From the NCBI RefSeq assembly GCF_033542235.1, contig NZ_JAWRCU010000003.1, positions 645,084 to 709,083 of the forward strand: 64,000 nucleotides of DNA. The letters are read 5' to 3'. Positions 36,072 to 45,295 of the stretch are shown here, piece after piece. Source of the DNA: JAWRCU01 sp033542235. GTDB lineage: Bacteria; Pseudomonadota; Alphaproteobacteria; Rhizobiales; Rhizobiaceae. How positions within the stretch are numbered: position 1 is the stretch's first letter; each line of letters begins with the position of its first letter. The position numbers and the translations under genes were made by a program. The notes under the pieces were generated by a model. That model was not told the origin of the DNA. It made no database searches and saw only the letters and a program-made list of their open reading frames with translations.

Positions 36072-36948
36072 ATGAAGGCGGCGCTTCAAAACTACCATGC
36101 CCGGATGCAGCGAGTGCTGGATCATATAGATCGGCATCTGGACGAGGATCTGGACCTGGACGCGCTGAGCAGCGTCGCAGCCTACTCGAAATATCATTTC
36201 CACCGGCAGTTCACGGCGACCTTTGGGCTGTCCGTGCATCGCTATATCCAGCTCGCCCGCCTGAAGCGCGCTTCATACTGTCTAGCCTACAGGGATGCCC
36301 AAAGCGTCACGGACATAGCGATGGATGCCGGTTACGATGCACTGGACGGCTTCGCCCGGGCTTTTCGGCAACGGTTTGGGCAGTCGCCTTCCTCGTTCCG
36401 GAAGTCTCCCGACTGGGAGCCGTGGCTTGCGGCCTTCGGGCCCCTCGACAACGCAAGGAGCAAGCTCATGAAGACGACATTTACACCTGACGAAGTGACG
36501 ATTCGCGAAGTGCCCCCCACGCCGGTGGCGATCTTGGAGCATCGAGGCGACCCGGCGGCCCTCGGCACCACCATCCAGCGCTTCATCGCGTGGCGCAAGG
36601 CCGCTGGCTTGCACCCCAAGACAAGTCCGACCTTCAATGTCTGGCATTCCGAGCGGCGTCCTGCATCGCCTGCCGACTATAGCGTGGACCTTTGTGTCGC
36701 GACTGACCGACCGATCGAGGGCAACACAGATCAAAGCCGGCGAGATCCCTGGCGGACGCTGCGCGGTGCTGCGGGTCGTTGGCAACACCGACAATCTGGA
36801 GCCTGCCGCGCTCTACCTTTATCGCGACTGGCTTCCGGCCAGCGGCGAGGAAGCACGCGACTTCCCGATCTATTGCCGGCGCCTGAGCTTCTTCCCGGAG
36901 GTGCCGGAGCATGAGGCGGTCGCGGAACTGTTCTTGCCGCTGAAATAG
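36072..36948 (+). pseudogene. AraC family regulator with GyrI-like domain, frameshifted
   Basis: The first frame runs from an ATG with ACGGAGGA upstream through an AraC helix-turn-helix (YSKYHFHRQFTATFGLSVHR, DAGYDALDGFARAFRQRFGQ) into a GyrI-like ligand domain. At about 36720-36735 the match moves to the next frame: the first frame continues as Arg-rich unrelated sequence, while the second reads IKAGEIPGGRCAVLRVVGNT and ends AVAELFLPLK at 36948. A single-base indel in the region ATCGAGGGCAACACAGATCA would explain this. Two-frame reading gives a full-length protein of about 290 residues. It could be a decayed gene or a sequencing error. Divergent from the M24 peptidase. Confidence 0.8.
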
Positions 36949-37066
36949 CGCCCTCGGAGCGCGGCCTGTCCGTTGCGTTGCAAGAAATGGACAGGCCGCT
37001 ATACCCAACCTCGGTCGTTATGTGTTCAGGGCCTAGCGCAATTCGGCGGGCTGGCATGGCGCCGGC

Positions 37067-39565
37067 TCAGGCAACGCGGGCAATGTCGTCGAAGAATGCG
37101 CCGATCACCTGTGCCACATTCTCCTGCGCAACCGGCGGGCTGAACAGGAAACCTTGCAGCTCGCCGCATTTCTCGGCACGCAGCATCTCGAGCTGCGAGA
37201 CGGTTTCCACGCCTTCGGCCGTGGTGTCGATGCCCAGGCTGGAGCCGAGCCCTATGATGGCGCGGACGATGGCAAGCGATTCCGCGCTCTCGCCTATCTC
37301 GCGCACGAAGGAACGGTCGATCTTCAGCCGGCCGAAGGGGAATTGCCTGAGATAGCTTAGGCTCGAATAGCCCGTCCCGAAATCGTCGAGCGCGATGCGC
37401 ACGCCGCGAGCACGCAACCGGTTGAGCGTTGCGAGGTTTGCGGCGCTGTCGACCAGCAGCACCGATTCGGTGATCTCGACCTCGAGGCGTTGCGCGTCGA
37501 GACTGCTGCGTGCCAGTGCCAGATCGACCGTCTCGACCAGCTCCCCCTTGCGGAACTGCACCGGCGATACATTGACCGCCAGCACCAGTTCGCCTGGCCA
37601 GGCGGCCGCCTGCCGGCAAGCTTCGATCAACACCCACCGGCCAAGCTCGTCGAGCATGCCGATTTCCTCGGCAATCGGAATGAACTCGGCCGGCGAAACC
37701 ATTCCGCGCCGCGGATTGCGCCATCTGAGCAGCGCCTCGAAGCCGCGCAGCTTGCCGGTCTTGACCGACAGGAAGGGCTGATAGTGAAGCTCGAATTCCC
37801 GCTCGATCACCGCGTTGCGCAGCTCCATCTCGAGGCTGCGGCGCTCGCGCTGCTCAAGGTCCATTTCGGGCGCGAAGAACAGAAAGGCGCCCTTGGCAGA
37901 TTGCTTGACGCGATAGAGCGCGAGGTCTGCGCATTTGAGCAGGTCGTCGGTATCGACGGCATCGTCTGGCGCGAGTGCCGCCCCGACGCTCGCGCCGACG
38001 GCGACCTCGGCCCCGTCGATCCTGCGGATCGCAGCGATATCCTGCTTTATGCGCAAGGCGAGCCCTTCGATTTCATCGCGCGCCTTCAGGTTCGGCACGA
38101 GAATCGCGAATTCGTCGCCGCCGAGCCTCGCGATCACATCGCTCTTGCGCGCGTGCTTCCTCAGCCTGCCGGTTACCTCGACAAGCAGCGCGTCGCCGGC
38201 GGCATGGCCCAGAGTGTCGTTGACCGCCTTGAAGTCGTCGAGGTCGATGAGAATCACGCCGAAGCGGTGATCGCCTTGCTCGAGCCGGCCCGCCGCCCGT
38301 TCCAGCTCGCGCGTGAAAACGGTGCGGTTTGCAACGCCGGTCAGCGGATCGTGGTGGGCGAGATAGGTGACATGCGCCTCGGCGCGCTTGCGTTCGGTAA
38401 TGTCGACGATGGTCGACAGCGTCGCCGGCTTGCCGTCGATCAATATCTCGCTCGTATATTCGATGACGTCGATCTCCCGGCCGTCGGCGGTGCGATGACG
38501 CCACACCGCTTCGCGCCCTGCCTCGCTGCCCTGCTCGGCAGCACTCTCGACGCGGATCTCCGAAAGGAGGCGGCTCAGGAATTCCTTGCGGCCATAGCCG
38601 TATAGATGCAATGCCGCCTCGTTGACGTTGAGAAAGCCTGCGGCGTCACGGCTACGCACGAACATCGGCGCCGGATTCTCGTCGAACAGCGAGCGGAACA
38701 GCGTTTCTCGCGCCGTGAGCTCGCGTATATCTGTCAAAGTGACTGCCAGGATGCCGTCGGTGATATCCACGCCGACCTGCAATGCGACCCTGTTCTCTCC
38801 CAGCTTGTAGGCGAGCTCGAAGCTCGGGATCCGGCCGCTGGACGGGGTGCCGAGCAGCGCCTCTGGGATCTCCTGGACGCCGATTTGAGACAAAGCGTCC
38901 GAGAACAACGTGTATTGCAGCTTCTCGGCGGTAGCGCCGAGGAAGCCCGCCGCCGCCTCGTTGATGCTCAGTATGTAGAAGTCGTGCCTGCCCTGCCCGC
39001 GGTCGATCGGGCTGAGCCCGATGATCCCCTCCTGAGTGGAGTTGATGAGCAGCCTCGCCAGGTTGACCTGACTCTTTCGCGGGCGCAGGAACAGAAGGAA
39101 ATATTCGCCCTGCCAGCGACATGACAGCGGCAGCGCGACGATCTCGATGGTGGAAACCTTGCCCTCGATGAGCCACCGGCAGAGGCTGAGCTGCGGCTCG
39201 CCGGCAGCGCGCGCCTGGTCGATCGCCGAGCCGATCGCCAGGCTGAAGGCGTAGGGCAGGGTGTCGAGATAATGGGAGGGCTGCGCCAAGCCGACGATTG
39301 CAAGAAAGCGCTGGCCCGCCCTGAGCAGGAACGGCGGCTTGCCGCCCTCGCACCGGACCACGGCGATCTCGTCCGCGCATCGGCCGATGCTGCCGAGCGC
39401 GAGTTCCTCATAGGGCGGTAGGGCATCTCCGATGCGCGCGGCCTGCCAGCGGCGCAGGATGAGGCGGACGTCGTCGAATTCCGTCCTTGCGGCGATTGCC
39501 GGCAGGTCGTGTGCCGTGGTTGCTTCGAGGCTGTGGGAGACAGTGGACTTCAGGGCGGCTGGCAT
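37067..39565 (-). CDS. PAS-GGDEF-EAL signalling protein
   Basis: An 832-residue cytoplasmic protein for cyclic-di-GMP metabolism. Two PAS-type sensor regions lie at about 185-280 and 290-395. The diguanylate cyclase domain follows with LGGDEFAILVP near 482 intact, and an RKSD (RxxD) inhibition site just before it. The phosphodiesterase domain has FEALLRW near 610, VNVSPVQF, EVEITESVLL, DDFGTGYSSLSYL and EGVET, all the catalytic residues expected. Both domains therefore look active, and net direction is set by the sensors. I chose the ATG at 39565, as the upstream TTG adds only eight residues. Confidence 0.92.
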   Translation of the reverse strand: MPAALKSTVSHSLEATTAHDLPAIAARTEFDDVRLILRRWQAARIGDALPPYEELALGSIGRCADEIAVVRCEGGKPPFLLRAGQRFLAIVGLAQPSHYLDTLPYAFSLAIGSAIDQARAAGEPQLSLCRWLIEGKVSTIEIVALPLSCRWQGEYFLLFLRPRKSQVNLARLLINSTQEGIIGLSPIDRGQGRHDFYILSINEAAAGFLGATAEKLQYTLFSDALSQIGVQEIPEALLGTPSSGRIPSFELAYKLGENRVALQVGVDITDGILAVTLTDIRELTARETLFRSLFDENPAPMFVRSRDAAGFLNVNEAALHLYGYGRKEFLSRLLSEIRVESAAEQGSEAGREAVWRHRTADGREIDVIEYTSEILIDGKPATLSTIVDITERKRAEAHVTYLAHHDPLTGVANRTVFTRELERAAGRLEQGDHRFGVILIDLDDFKAVNDTLGHAAGDALLVEVTGRLRKHARKSDVIARLGGDEFAILVPNLKARDEIEGLALRIKQDIAAIRRIDGAEVAVGASVGAALAPDDAVDTDDLLKCADLALYRVKQSAKGAFLFFAPEMDLEQRERRSLEMELRNAVIEREFELHYQPFLSVKTGKLRGFEALLRWRNPRRGMVSPAEFIPIAEEIGMLDELGRWVLIEACRQAAAWPGELVLAVNVSPVQFRKGELVETVDLALARSSLDAQRLEVEITESVLLVDSAANLATLNRLRARGVRIALDDFGTGYSSLSYLRQFPFGRLKIDRSFVREIGESAESLAIVRAIIGLGSSLGIDTTAEGVETVSQLEMLRAEKCGELQGFLFSPPVAQENVAQVIGAFFDDIARVA

Positions 39566-39936
39566 GCTTTTACGTCCGTCCTTCGGCAAAGGCGGCCGAC
39601 GCCGGCCGCTCGAACCGGCACGCCGGACGATGCGACCCTAAGTCGGCTAACGGATACAATTTGAATGCCGACCGAGTCGGCCCCGGCAGTCAGGCGTCAT
39701 GCCATCGTGGGCCGTCCCCGAATGCTGGAATTGGCCCGCGCACCACCTGGCGGCAAGCTATGAGCCTACCATTACCGTCCACTTAAGCCGGGCGTCATGA
39801 TCCTGTCATATCAGGACCGGTTGGATCGGCTCCCGCTTAGGGCCGGAAAGTGCGCGGCGGTGTTCGAAGCGGCGACGGGCTGGACAATCTGCGTCGCTTT
39901 CGATCTTCTGCCGGCTCTGCCGGGGAAAATGTTGCG
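39566..39936. other. Intergenic region, 371 bases
   Basis: Lies between the divergent cyclic-di-GMP gene and the alpha/beta hydrolase gene. I see no convincing gene. Around 39838-39869 the string AGGGCCGGAAAGTGCGCGGC weakly resembles part of the family B repeat. Promoters of both genes must lie here; none is obvious. Confidence 0.5.
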
Positions 39937-40857
39937 ATGCGTGATCTTCTGCTGAGAACCGGGCTTGCCCTGTTGGTCTCCCTTTCATCCTTGGGCTGGG
40001 CGCAATGGTCCTCGGCAGCGGATATTCCGGTCCCAACCCAGGCGAGTTGGGCCGACGCCAAGACGACGGTGAAGCTCGCCAATGGCGTCACGCTGGCCTA
40101 TGTCGAGATGGGCAATTCCGACGGGCCGCCGACGCTCCTGCTCCACGGCTACACCGACAATTCCCGCTCGTGGTCGCTGCTTGCGCCATATCTCGCGAAC
40201 CGCCGCCTGCTTGCAATCGACCTACGCGGCCACGGCAAGTCGGACGCGCCGCAATGCTGCTACGGCTTTGCCGACTTTGCCAACGACGCGGCGCTGTTCC
40301 TTGACGCGATGGGCATCGCCAAGGCTGACGTGATCGGCCACTCGCTCGGCTCGATGACGGCGCAGCTCCTTGCCGCGCAGCATCCGGAAAAGGTCGACCA
40401 TCTGGTGTTGATCTCGTCCACGACCGGCTTCGGCGGTGGGCCAGGCTCGTGGCTCTGGGACCATATCGCGCCCCTGCAGCCGCCGATCGACCCGAACAGC
40501 CAATTTATGACGGACTGGTACGCCAATCCGAACCCTGTCGACGAGGATTTCATTGCGCGCGAGCGTTCCGAGAGCGCCGCCGTGCCGATCCATGTCTGGA
40601 AGGGGGTGCTGTGGGCAACCGTGATCGACGACCTGACGCTGGTCGCGCCGCTGGTCAAGGCTCCGGTGCTGGTGCTGTGGGGCGAGAAGGACAGCCTGCT
40701 CGACCTCTCACACCAGGAGAAGCTGGAAAAGGCCTATCCCCACGCGGAATTCCAGATTTTCAGGGATGCGGGCCACAACATGTTCTGGGAATTCCCGCAA
40801 AAGGCCGCGAAAGTGATCAAGCCGTTCCTCGACGCGCCGTCCGAAGGCGAACAGTAG
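39937..40857 (+). CDS. Exported alpha/beta hydrolase
   Basis: A 306-residue protein with a signal peptide (LLLRTGLALLVSLSSLGWAQ) cut near WSSA. The alpha/beta-hydrolase fold follows: oxyanion loop LLHGYTDNSRSW, nucleophile elbow VIGHSLGSMTAQLLA near 140, acid in VLWGEKDSLLD and His in DAGHNMFWEFP. It may be a lipase/esterase or a chloroperoxidase-like enzyme. I chose the ATG at 39937 because the upstream frame is Arg/Gly-rich and unrelated. Free-standing. Confidence 0.88.
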   Translation: MRDLLLRTGLALLVSLSSLGWAQWSSAADIPVPTQASWADAKTTVKLANGVTLAYVEMGNSDGPPTLLLHGYTDNSRSWSLLAPYLANRRLLAIDLRGHGKSDAPQCCYGFADFANDAALFLDAMGIAKADVIGHSLGSMTAQLLAAQHPEKVDHLVLISSTTGFGGGPGSWLWDHIAPLQPPIDPNSQFMTDWYANPNPVDEDFIARERSESAAVPIHVWKGVLWATVIDDLTLVAPLVKAPVLVLWGEKDSLLDLSHQEKLEKAYPHAEFQIFRDAGHNMFWEFPQKAAKVIKPFLDAPSEGEQ

Positions 40858-40900
40858 GCGAGCCTTTTGGTGGCGGGGTCATTGCTGACCTGCAGCGCCG

Positions 40901-41063
40901 GCGCTGCCCCTCACTTGGCTGCCGCCATCCTCTCCCCTTGAACGGGGAGAGGGACGACTGCCGTTCTGGTTTCGCTAATCGCCCGCGTTGCGGAACGAGC
41001 GCGCCAACGCTGATGTCCCCCTCTCCCCGTTTACGGGGAGAGGGTAAGGGTGAGGGGCAGCGC
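40901..41063. repeat. 163-bp palindromic element, family D, related core to family A
   Basis: Outer arms GCGCTGCCCCTCA (40901-40913) and TGAGGGGCAGCGC (41051-41063) are perfect. Inner arms CCTCTCCCCTTGAACGGGGA and CCTCTCCCCGTTTACGGGGA form further hairpins. The core has TCTGGTTTCGCTAATCGCCC, much like the core of the family A element (TTTGGTTTCGCTAGTCGGCA). It lies just downstream of the rpsP stop, between convergent genes. Confidence 0.88.
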
Positions 41064-41129
41064 AAACCGCGCAAAATAAAGATGGAGCGACAATGCTGGC
41101 GGACCGATCGGCTCCGCAGTCGCGACAGG

Positions 41130-41522
41130 TTACTCCGCGGAAGCGCTTTCCGGTGCGGCAGCGGCCGCGGCGAGCGCAGCGGCGGCGTCTTCCTGTGCCT
41201 TCTTGATCGCGGCGATGCGCTCCTGCGCCTTCTTGCCGGGCTCAGCCTTCTTCGGGTTGTTCCGCGCAGGGCGCTTGGCGATGCCGGCCTGGTCGAGGAA
41301 GCGAAGTACGCGATCGGTCGGTTGCGCGCCGTGGCTGAGCCAGTGCTTGACGCGCTCTTCATCGAGCTTCACGCGCTCGCTGTCCTGCGGCAGCAGCGGG
41401 TTCCACGAGCCGAGCGCCTCGATGAAGCGCCCATCACGCGGGCTGCGCACGTCGGCCACCACGATGTGGTAGTAGGGGCGCTTCTTCGAGCCCGCACGGG
41501 CGAGACGGATCTTCAGTGACAT
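41130..41522 (-). CDS. rpsP: 30S ribosomal protein S16
   Basis: A 130-residue ribosomal protein. The start SLKIRLARAGSKKRPYYHIV is the S16 signature, followed by GRFIEALGSWNPLLPQ and WLSHGAQPTDRVLRFL. The C-terminal 45 residues are Lys/Ala-rich, an extension usual in Rhizobiales. Strong AAGGAGAAA upstream. In many proteobacteria rimM, trmD and rplS follow; none is visible on this strand in the next 1 kb, where a palindromic element lies instead. Confidence 0.97.
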   Translation of the reverse strand: MSLKIRLARAGSKKRPYYHIVVADVRSPRDGRFIEALGSWNPLLPQDSERVKLDEERVKHWLSHGAQPTDRVLRFLDQAGIAKRPARNNPKKAEPGKKAQERIAAIKKAQEDAAAALAAAAAAPESASAE

Positions 41523-41556
41523 TTCTTTCTCCTTAAACGTTCAATCCGTTGCGACT

Positions 41557-41910
41557 TCAGGGTTTTGCGACGCCGCTGACGGCGCCATTCTGGTTTGCCT
41601 CGCCATTCGAGGCAGCGATCTGTTCGTGATGGCGGATCACTTCCTTGATCACGAAATTCAGGAACTTCTCCGCGAAATCCGGGTCGAGATGCGCCTCCGC
41701 GGCGAGCTGGCGCAGCCGCGCGATCTGCTCGCGCTCCCGTGCGGGGTCGGCCGGCGGCAAGCCATGCTCGGCCTTGAGCCGCCCCACCGCTTTGGTGCAG
41801 CGGAAGCGCTCGGCAAGCATATGGACCAAGGCAGCATCGATATTGTCGATCGAGGCCCGGTATTCGGCGAGTCTGGCGCGCACCTCGGCAGCGTCGCTTG
41901 AAGCAGTCAT
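41557..41910 (-). CDS. Chorismate mutase, AroQ type
   Basis: A 117-residue all-helical enzyme that converts chorismate to prephenate for Phe/Tyr synthesis. Key residues are in ARLAEYRASIDNIDAALVHM and AERFRCTKAVGRLKAEHGLP, with PAREREQIARLRQLA after them and FLNFVIKEVIRHHEQI at the end; this is the AroQ fold. I chose the ATG seven bases after the ffh stop, with GAGGGG upstream. It sits between ffh and rpsP, as in other Rhizobiales. Confidence 0.93.
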   Translation of the reverse strand: MTASSDAAEVRARLAEYRASIDNIDAALVHMLAERFRCTKAVGRLKAEHGLPPADPAREREQIARLRQLAAEAHLDPDFAEKFLNFVIKEVIRHHEQIAASNGEANQNGAVSGVAKP

Positions 41911-41917
41911 CTTCCCC

Positions 41918-43510
41918 TCACTTCTTCTTGCCGAGGCCTGGCAGGCCACCGCCGCCCAAACCGGGGAGCCCACCGCTGCCGAGACCCGGCAGGCCGCCGC
42001 CCAAGCCAGGCAGGGAGCCCGGCATTCCTGGCCCACCCGGCAGCCCCTTGCCGAGTCCGGCGGCTTCCGCCTGCTTCTTCAGCGCCTCGAGCTGCTTGGG
42101 ATCCATCTTCGAGAGATCCGGCAGGCCACCCCCCATTCCCGGCATGCCGCCGAGTCCCATCTTGTTGGCGAGCCCGCCCATGAGGCCGCGCATCATGCCG
42201 CCACCTTTGCCCTTGCCACCCATCGCCTTCATCATGTCGGCCATCTGGCGGTGCATCTTGAGCAGCTTGTTGATCTCAGCAGCGTCGGTGCCGGAACCAG
42301 CGGCGATGCGCTTCTTGCGGCTGTGCTTCAATATGTCGGGATTGGCGCGTTCCTGTTTCGTCATCGACGAAATGATGGCGAGCTGGCGGCCGAACATCCG
42401 GTCGTCGAGCCCGGCTGCGGCCAACTGGTCCTTCATCTTCCCCATGCCGGGCATCAGGCCCATGATGCCGCCCATACCGCCCATCTTCTGCATCTGGCGA
42501 AGCTGGTCGGCCAGATCGTTCAGGTCGAACTTGCCGGCCTGCATCTTCTTGGCCATCGCCGCGGCCTTCTCCGCGTCGATGGTCTCTGCAGCCCTCTCGA
42601 CCAGCGACACGATGTCGCCCATGCCGAGAATCCGGTCGGCGATGCGTTTGGGATGGAATTCCTCCAGCGCATCCATTTTCTCGCCGGTGCCGATCAGCTT
42701 GACCGGCTTGCCGGTGACGGCACGCATGGAGAGCGCGGCGCCACCGCGCCCGTCGCCGTCCATGCGGGTGAGGATCAGGCCGGTGATGCCGACGCGCTCG
42801 TCGAAATTCCGCGCGAGGTTCACCGCGTCCTGGCCGGTGAGTGAATCGGCGACCAGCAATATTTCATGCGGATCGGACGCGCGCTTGATCTCGGCCATTT
42901 CGGCCATCAGCGGCTCGTCGATATGGGTGCGGCCGGCCGTGTCGAGCATCACCACGTCATGGCCGCCGAGCTTGCCCGCCTGAACCGCGCGCTTTGCAAT
43001 GTCGACGGGCGACTGTCCCCCGATGATCGGAAGCGTCGCCACCTTCACCTGTTCGCCGAGCTGCCGGAGCTGCTCCTGCGCCGCCGGCCTGCGCGTGTCG
43101 AGCGAGGCCATCAGCACTTTCTTGCCTTGCCGTTCCGCCAGCCTCTTCGCGATCTTGGCCGTGGTCGTCGTCTTGCCGGAGCCCTGCAGTCCAACCATCA
43201 TGACGACGACCGGCGCGGGCGCGTTGAGGTCGATCGTCCTGCCTTCCGAACCGAGCATTTCGACGAGTTCGTCATGGACGATCTTGACGACCATCTGGCC
43301 GGGCTTGATCGATTTGAGCACCGCCGCGCCGACCGCCTTTTCCCGTACGCGCTCGACGAAGCCGCGCACGACCTCGAGCGCGACATCGGCTTCGATCAGG
43401 GCGCGCCGTACCTCACGCAGGGCGGCCGACACATCGGCCTCCGACAGCGCGCCACGGCCGGTGAGGCCGTTCAGGATCGTGCCAAGGCGTTCCTGCAGCG
43501 ATTCAAACAT
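41918..43510 (-). CDS. ffh: Signal recognition particle protein Ffh with an unusually long Gly/Leu/Pro tail
   Basis: A 530-residue GTPase that with 4.5S RNA targets membrane proteins cotranslationally. The NG domain (about 1-295) has GLQGSGKTTTTAKIA near 107, DTAGRTHIDEPL near 192 and TRMDGDGRGGAAL near 250. The M domain follows, with methionine-rich GGIMGLMPGMGKMK and KRIAAGSGTDAAEINKLL. The last 90 or so residues are low complexity, with PGLGGGLPGLG repeats and KKK at the end, longer than in E. coli (453 residues). The tail is probably disordered. Confidence 0.96.
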   Translation of the reverse strand: MFESLQERLGTILNGLTGRGALSEADVSAALREVRRALIEADVALEVVRGFVERVREKAVGAAVLKSIKPGQMVVKIVHDELVEMLGSEGRTIDLNAPAPVVVMMVGLQGSGKTTTTAKIAKRLAERQGKKVLMASLDTRRPAAQEQLRQLGEQVKVATLPIIGGQSPVDIAKRAVQAGKLGGHDVVMLDTAGRTHIDEPLMAEMAEIKRASDPHEILLVADSLTGQDAVNLARNFDERVGITGLILTRMDGDGRGGAALSMRAVTGKPVKLIGTGEKMDALEEFHPKRIADRILGMGDIVSLVERAAETIDAEKAAAMAKKMQAGKFDLNDLADQLRQMQKMGGMGGIMGLMPGMGKMKDQLAAAGLDDRMFGRQLAIISSMTKQERANPDILKHSRKKRIAAGSGTDAAEINKLLKMHRQMADMMKAMGGKGKGGGMMRGLMGGLANKMGLGGMPGMGGGLPDLSKMDPKQLEALKKQAEAAGLGKGLPGGPGMPGSLPGLGGGLPGLGSGGLPGLGGGGLPGLGKKK

Positions 43511-43587
43511 CTCAGTTCCTTCGTCCCGAATCCTTCATCAGGTTCCGAGGTAGTGCGTTCACGCGAGAATCCCAACAGCCCAAAGCC

Positions 43588-43623
43588 AAAAACACCCGGG
43601 GGCGCATCGCGCTGCCGGGTGTT
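43588..43623 (-). terminator. Rho-independent terminator of the SH3 gene
   Basis: On the minus strand AACACCCGG and CCGGGTGTT form a nine-base stem around an 15-base loop, followed by TTTTTGGC. It lies about 170 bases past the stop of the SH3-protein gene and 78 bases before ffh, so it insulates ffh from upstream transcription. Confidence 0.7.
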
Positions 43624-43796
43624 AGCCTCCGGGATCGATTTATACCTCAGGGGTCCCGGTCGGCTGCTCGGAGTGATCAACTCGTCGCTGAAATTTCGCG
43701 GCGTGTAGACAGGAAAAGTCGCGCTGAGTCAAGCTTTTCGGCCGGGCCGACAACTCTGCCCGGCCGAAGTTTCCTTCGAAGTTCTGGGAATCGCTA

Positions 43797-44456
43797 TCAG
43801 CGGACCACGTAGACCACGCGTCGCGACTGCGGCTCGACGAGCACCGGACGATCATTCAGATAGACGTATTGGTACTCGTAGTCCGGTATCGGACGCAGTT
43901 CCACAGTGTCAGGCAGCGTTGCACCGACTGCTACACGCTGCTTGAGATACAGCGGCTCTACGCGGTGCGTCCTGACATAGCTGCGCACGCGCACTGGCGG
44001 GTCGATGGCCGCGCCCGTGGCTCCGCCCGCCACCATGCCGGCCGCGCCGCCGATCGCAGCGCCAACCGGACCGCCGATGACCGCACCGGTAACCGCGCCG
44101 GCCGCGCCGCCGGTCACAACGCCGGCCGTGGTGCCGGGGCTGCCGGGCCGTGTGATGGCGCCGGTCGTCTCGGTGCTCACGACGGCACCACTGCTTGCGA
44201 TGTCACCGCTCAGGAAACGCGAGCTGATCCAGCCCGAGCCACCATTGAGATCAACCCGGCACCACCTGCCGGCATTCACGCAGGTATCGATGCTGACCGA
44301 CGAGCCTCCCGCGATCGTGCCGATAACGGCCTCCTGCGAGCTCGGACCGGCGCGCACGTTGAGGTCGGTGGTGGTAGTCGCAATCGACTGGGCCCAGGCA
44401 GGGCCGGCCACAGCAAGCGCTGTCGCTGCGGCAGAAAGGATCACAAGTTTTCTCAT
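43797..44456 (-). CDS. Exported SH3 / DUF1236 protein
   Basis: A 219-residue protein with a signal peptide (LVILSAAATALAVAGPAWAQ). Residues about 25-85 form a bacterial SH3 domain (TDLNVRAGPSSQEAVIGTIA, GRWCRVDLNGGSGWISSRFL). A glycine-zipper stretch (GAVIGGPVGAAIGGAAGMVA) follows, then a DUF1236-type C-terminal domain (ELRPIPDYEYQYVYLNDRPV, ending VYVVR). Typical of envelope proteins of Rhizobiales. The ATG is preceded by GGAGAG. Confidence 0.88.
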   Translation of the reverse strand: MRKLVILSAAATALAVAGPAWAQSIATTTTDLNVRAGPSSQEAVIGTIAGGSSVSIDTCVNAGRWCRVDLNGGSGWISSRFLSGDIASSGAVVSTETTGAITRPGSPGTTAGVVTGGAAGAVTGAVIGGPVGAAIGGAAGMVAGGATGAAIDPPVRVRSYVRTHRVEPLYLKQRVAVGATLPDTVELRPIPDYEYQYVYLNDRPVLVEPQSRRVVYVVR

Positions 44457-44652
44457 AGCAGCTCTCCTTTTTGCTTGCTACTGTGAGATGTCGAACGGGG
44501 CGCGGGGGTGCTTGGTTCCCCATTTGAGGCTTTTCAGCGTGACCTTTTCTTTCAACTTGTCACGCTGCGCGAGCCGTTGGATATGCAGGCAAACTAATTA
44601 ACTTGCGCAAGTAAACCCGTGAGCTGCGACTATTTCCGGACACTTCCGGCTA

Positions 44653-45295
44653 TCAACCTACGGTTTGCCCGTCGAGAATGCGCCGATACATATCGACATA
44701 GGCCGAAGCCGTCCGGCTGATCGAAAAGCGGTCGGCCGCCGATTCTCGGCATCGGACAGGCGACAGATCGCTCGCAGCACAGCGACGAATTCCTCGTCCG
44801 TCTCGAACATCCGGCCGACCTCGTCTGTCACGATCTCCGGCATCGCACCCCGTGGCGTAGCCAGCACCGGCGTCCCGCACAGCATCGCCTCCACGGGAGC
44901 CATTCCGAATGGCTCCTCCCAGCGGATAGGGTTGAGGAAGGCCTTCGCCAGTGGCGCGCGTGACTGGCGCTCACGAAGCTCCAGTTGGCGCCGTTGCCGA
45001 CGTCGAGTTCTTCCAGCGTATGCACCGTATTCACATAAGGAAAGCGAAGCTCGTCCTCGGGATACTAGCCGTGGAAATGGGCGACATCCGTCGCTGCCGG
45101 GATGGCGGCCAGCGCGTCTTCACGTGAGGAGGCGTGCCGTATTTCGCAGAGCGGATTTGTCGATCCCGGCCGCGCGATCAGCGTCACCTGATGCCCCTGC
45201 CGGGCAAGTTCGGTTGCCAGCCATTCGGCCTGGGGCTCGGTGCCGCCATATCCCACGCAGGGCACGACCCCCGCTACGACTTGCGTGATCCGCAT
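44653..45295 (-). pseudogene. Decayed group 1 glycosyltransferase (GT4)
   Basis: Pieces of a GT4 glycosyltransferase lie in different frames. The N-terminus (MRITQVVAGVVPCVGYGG, TEPQAEWLATELARQGHQ) ends in a stop at 45067-45069 after DVAHFHG. A fragment NTVHTLEELDVGNGANWSFV follows in another frame. About 110 residues of the centre are missing, then the catalytic C-terminal part resumes near 44960 (FLNPIRWEEPFGMAPVEAML, GTPVLATPRGAMPEIV) and changes frame once more before RILDGQTVG. The gene is therefore dead through deletion plus frameshifts; an intact ancestor would be about 350 residues. Confidence 0.85.
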
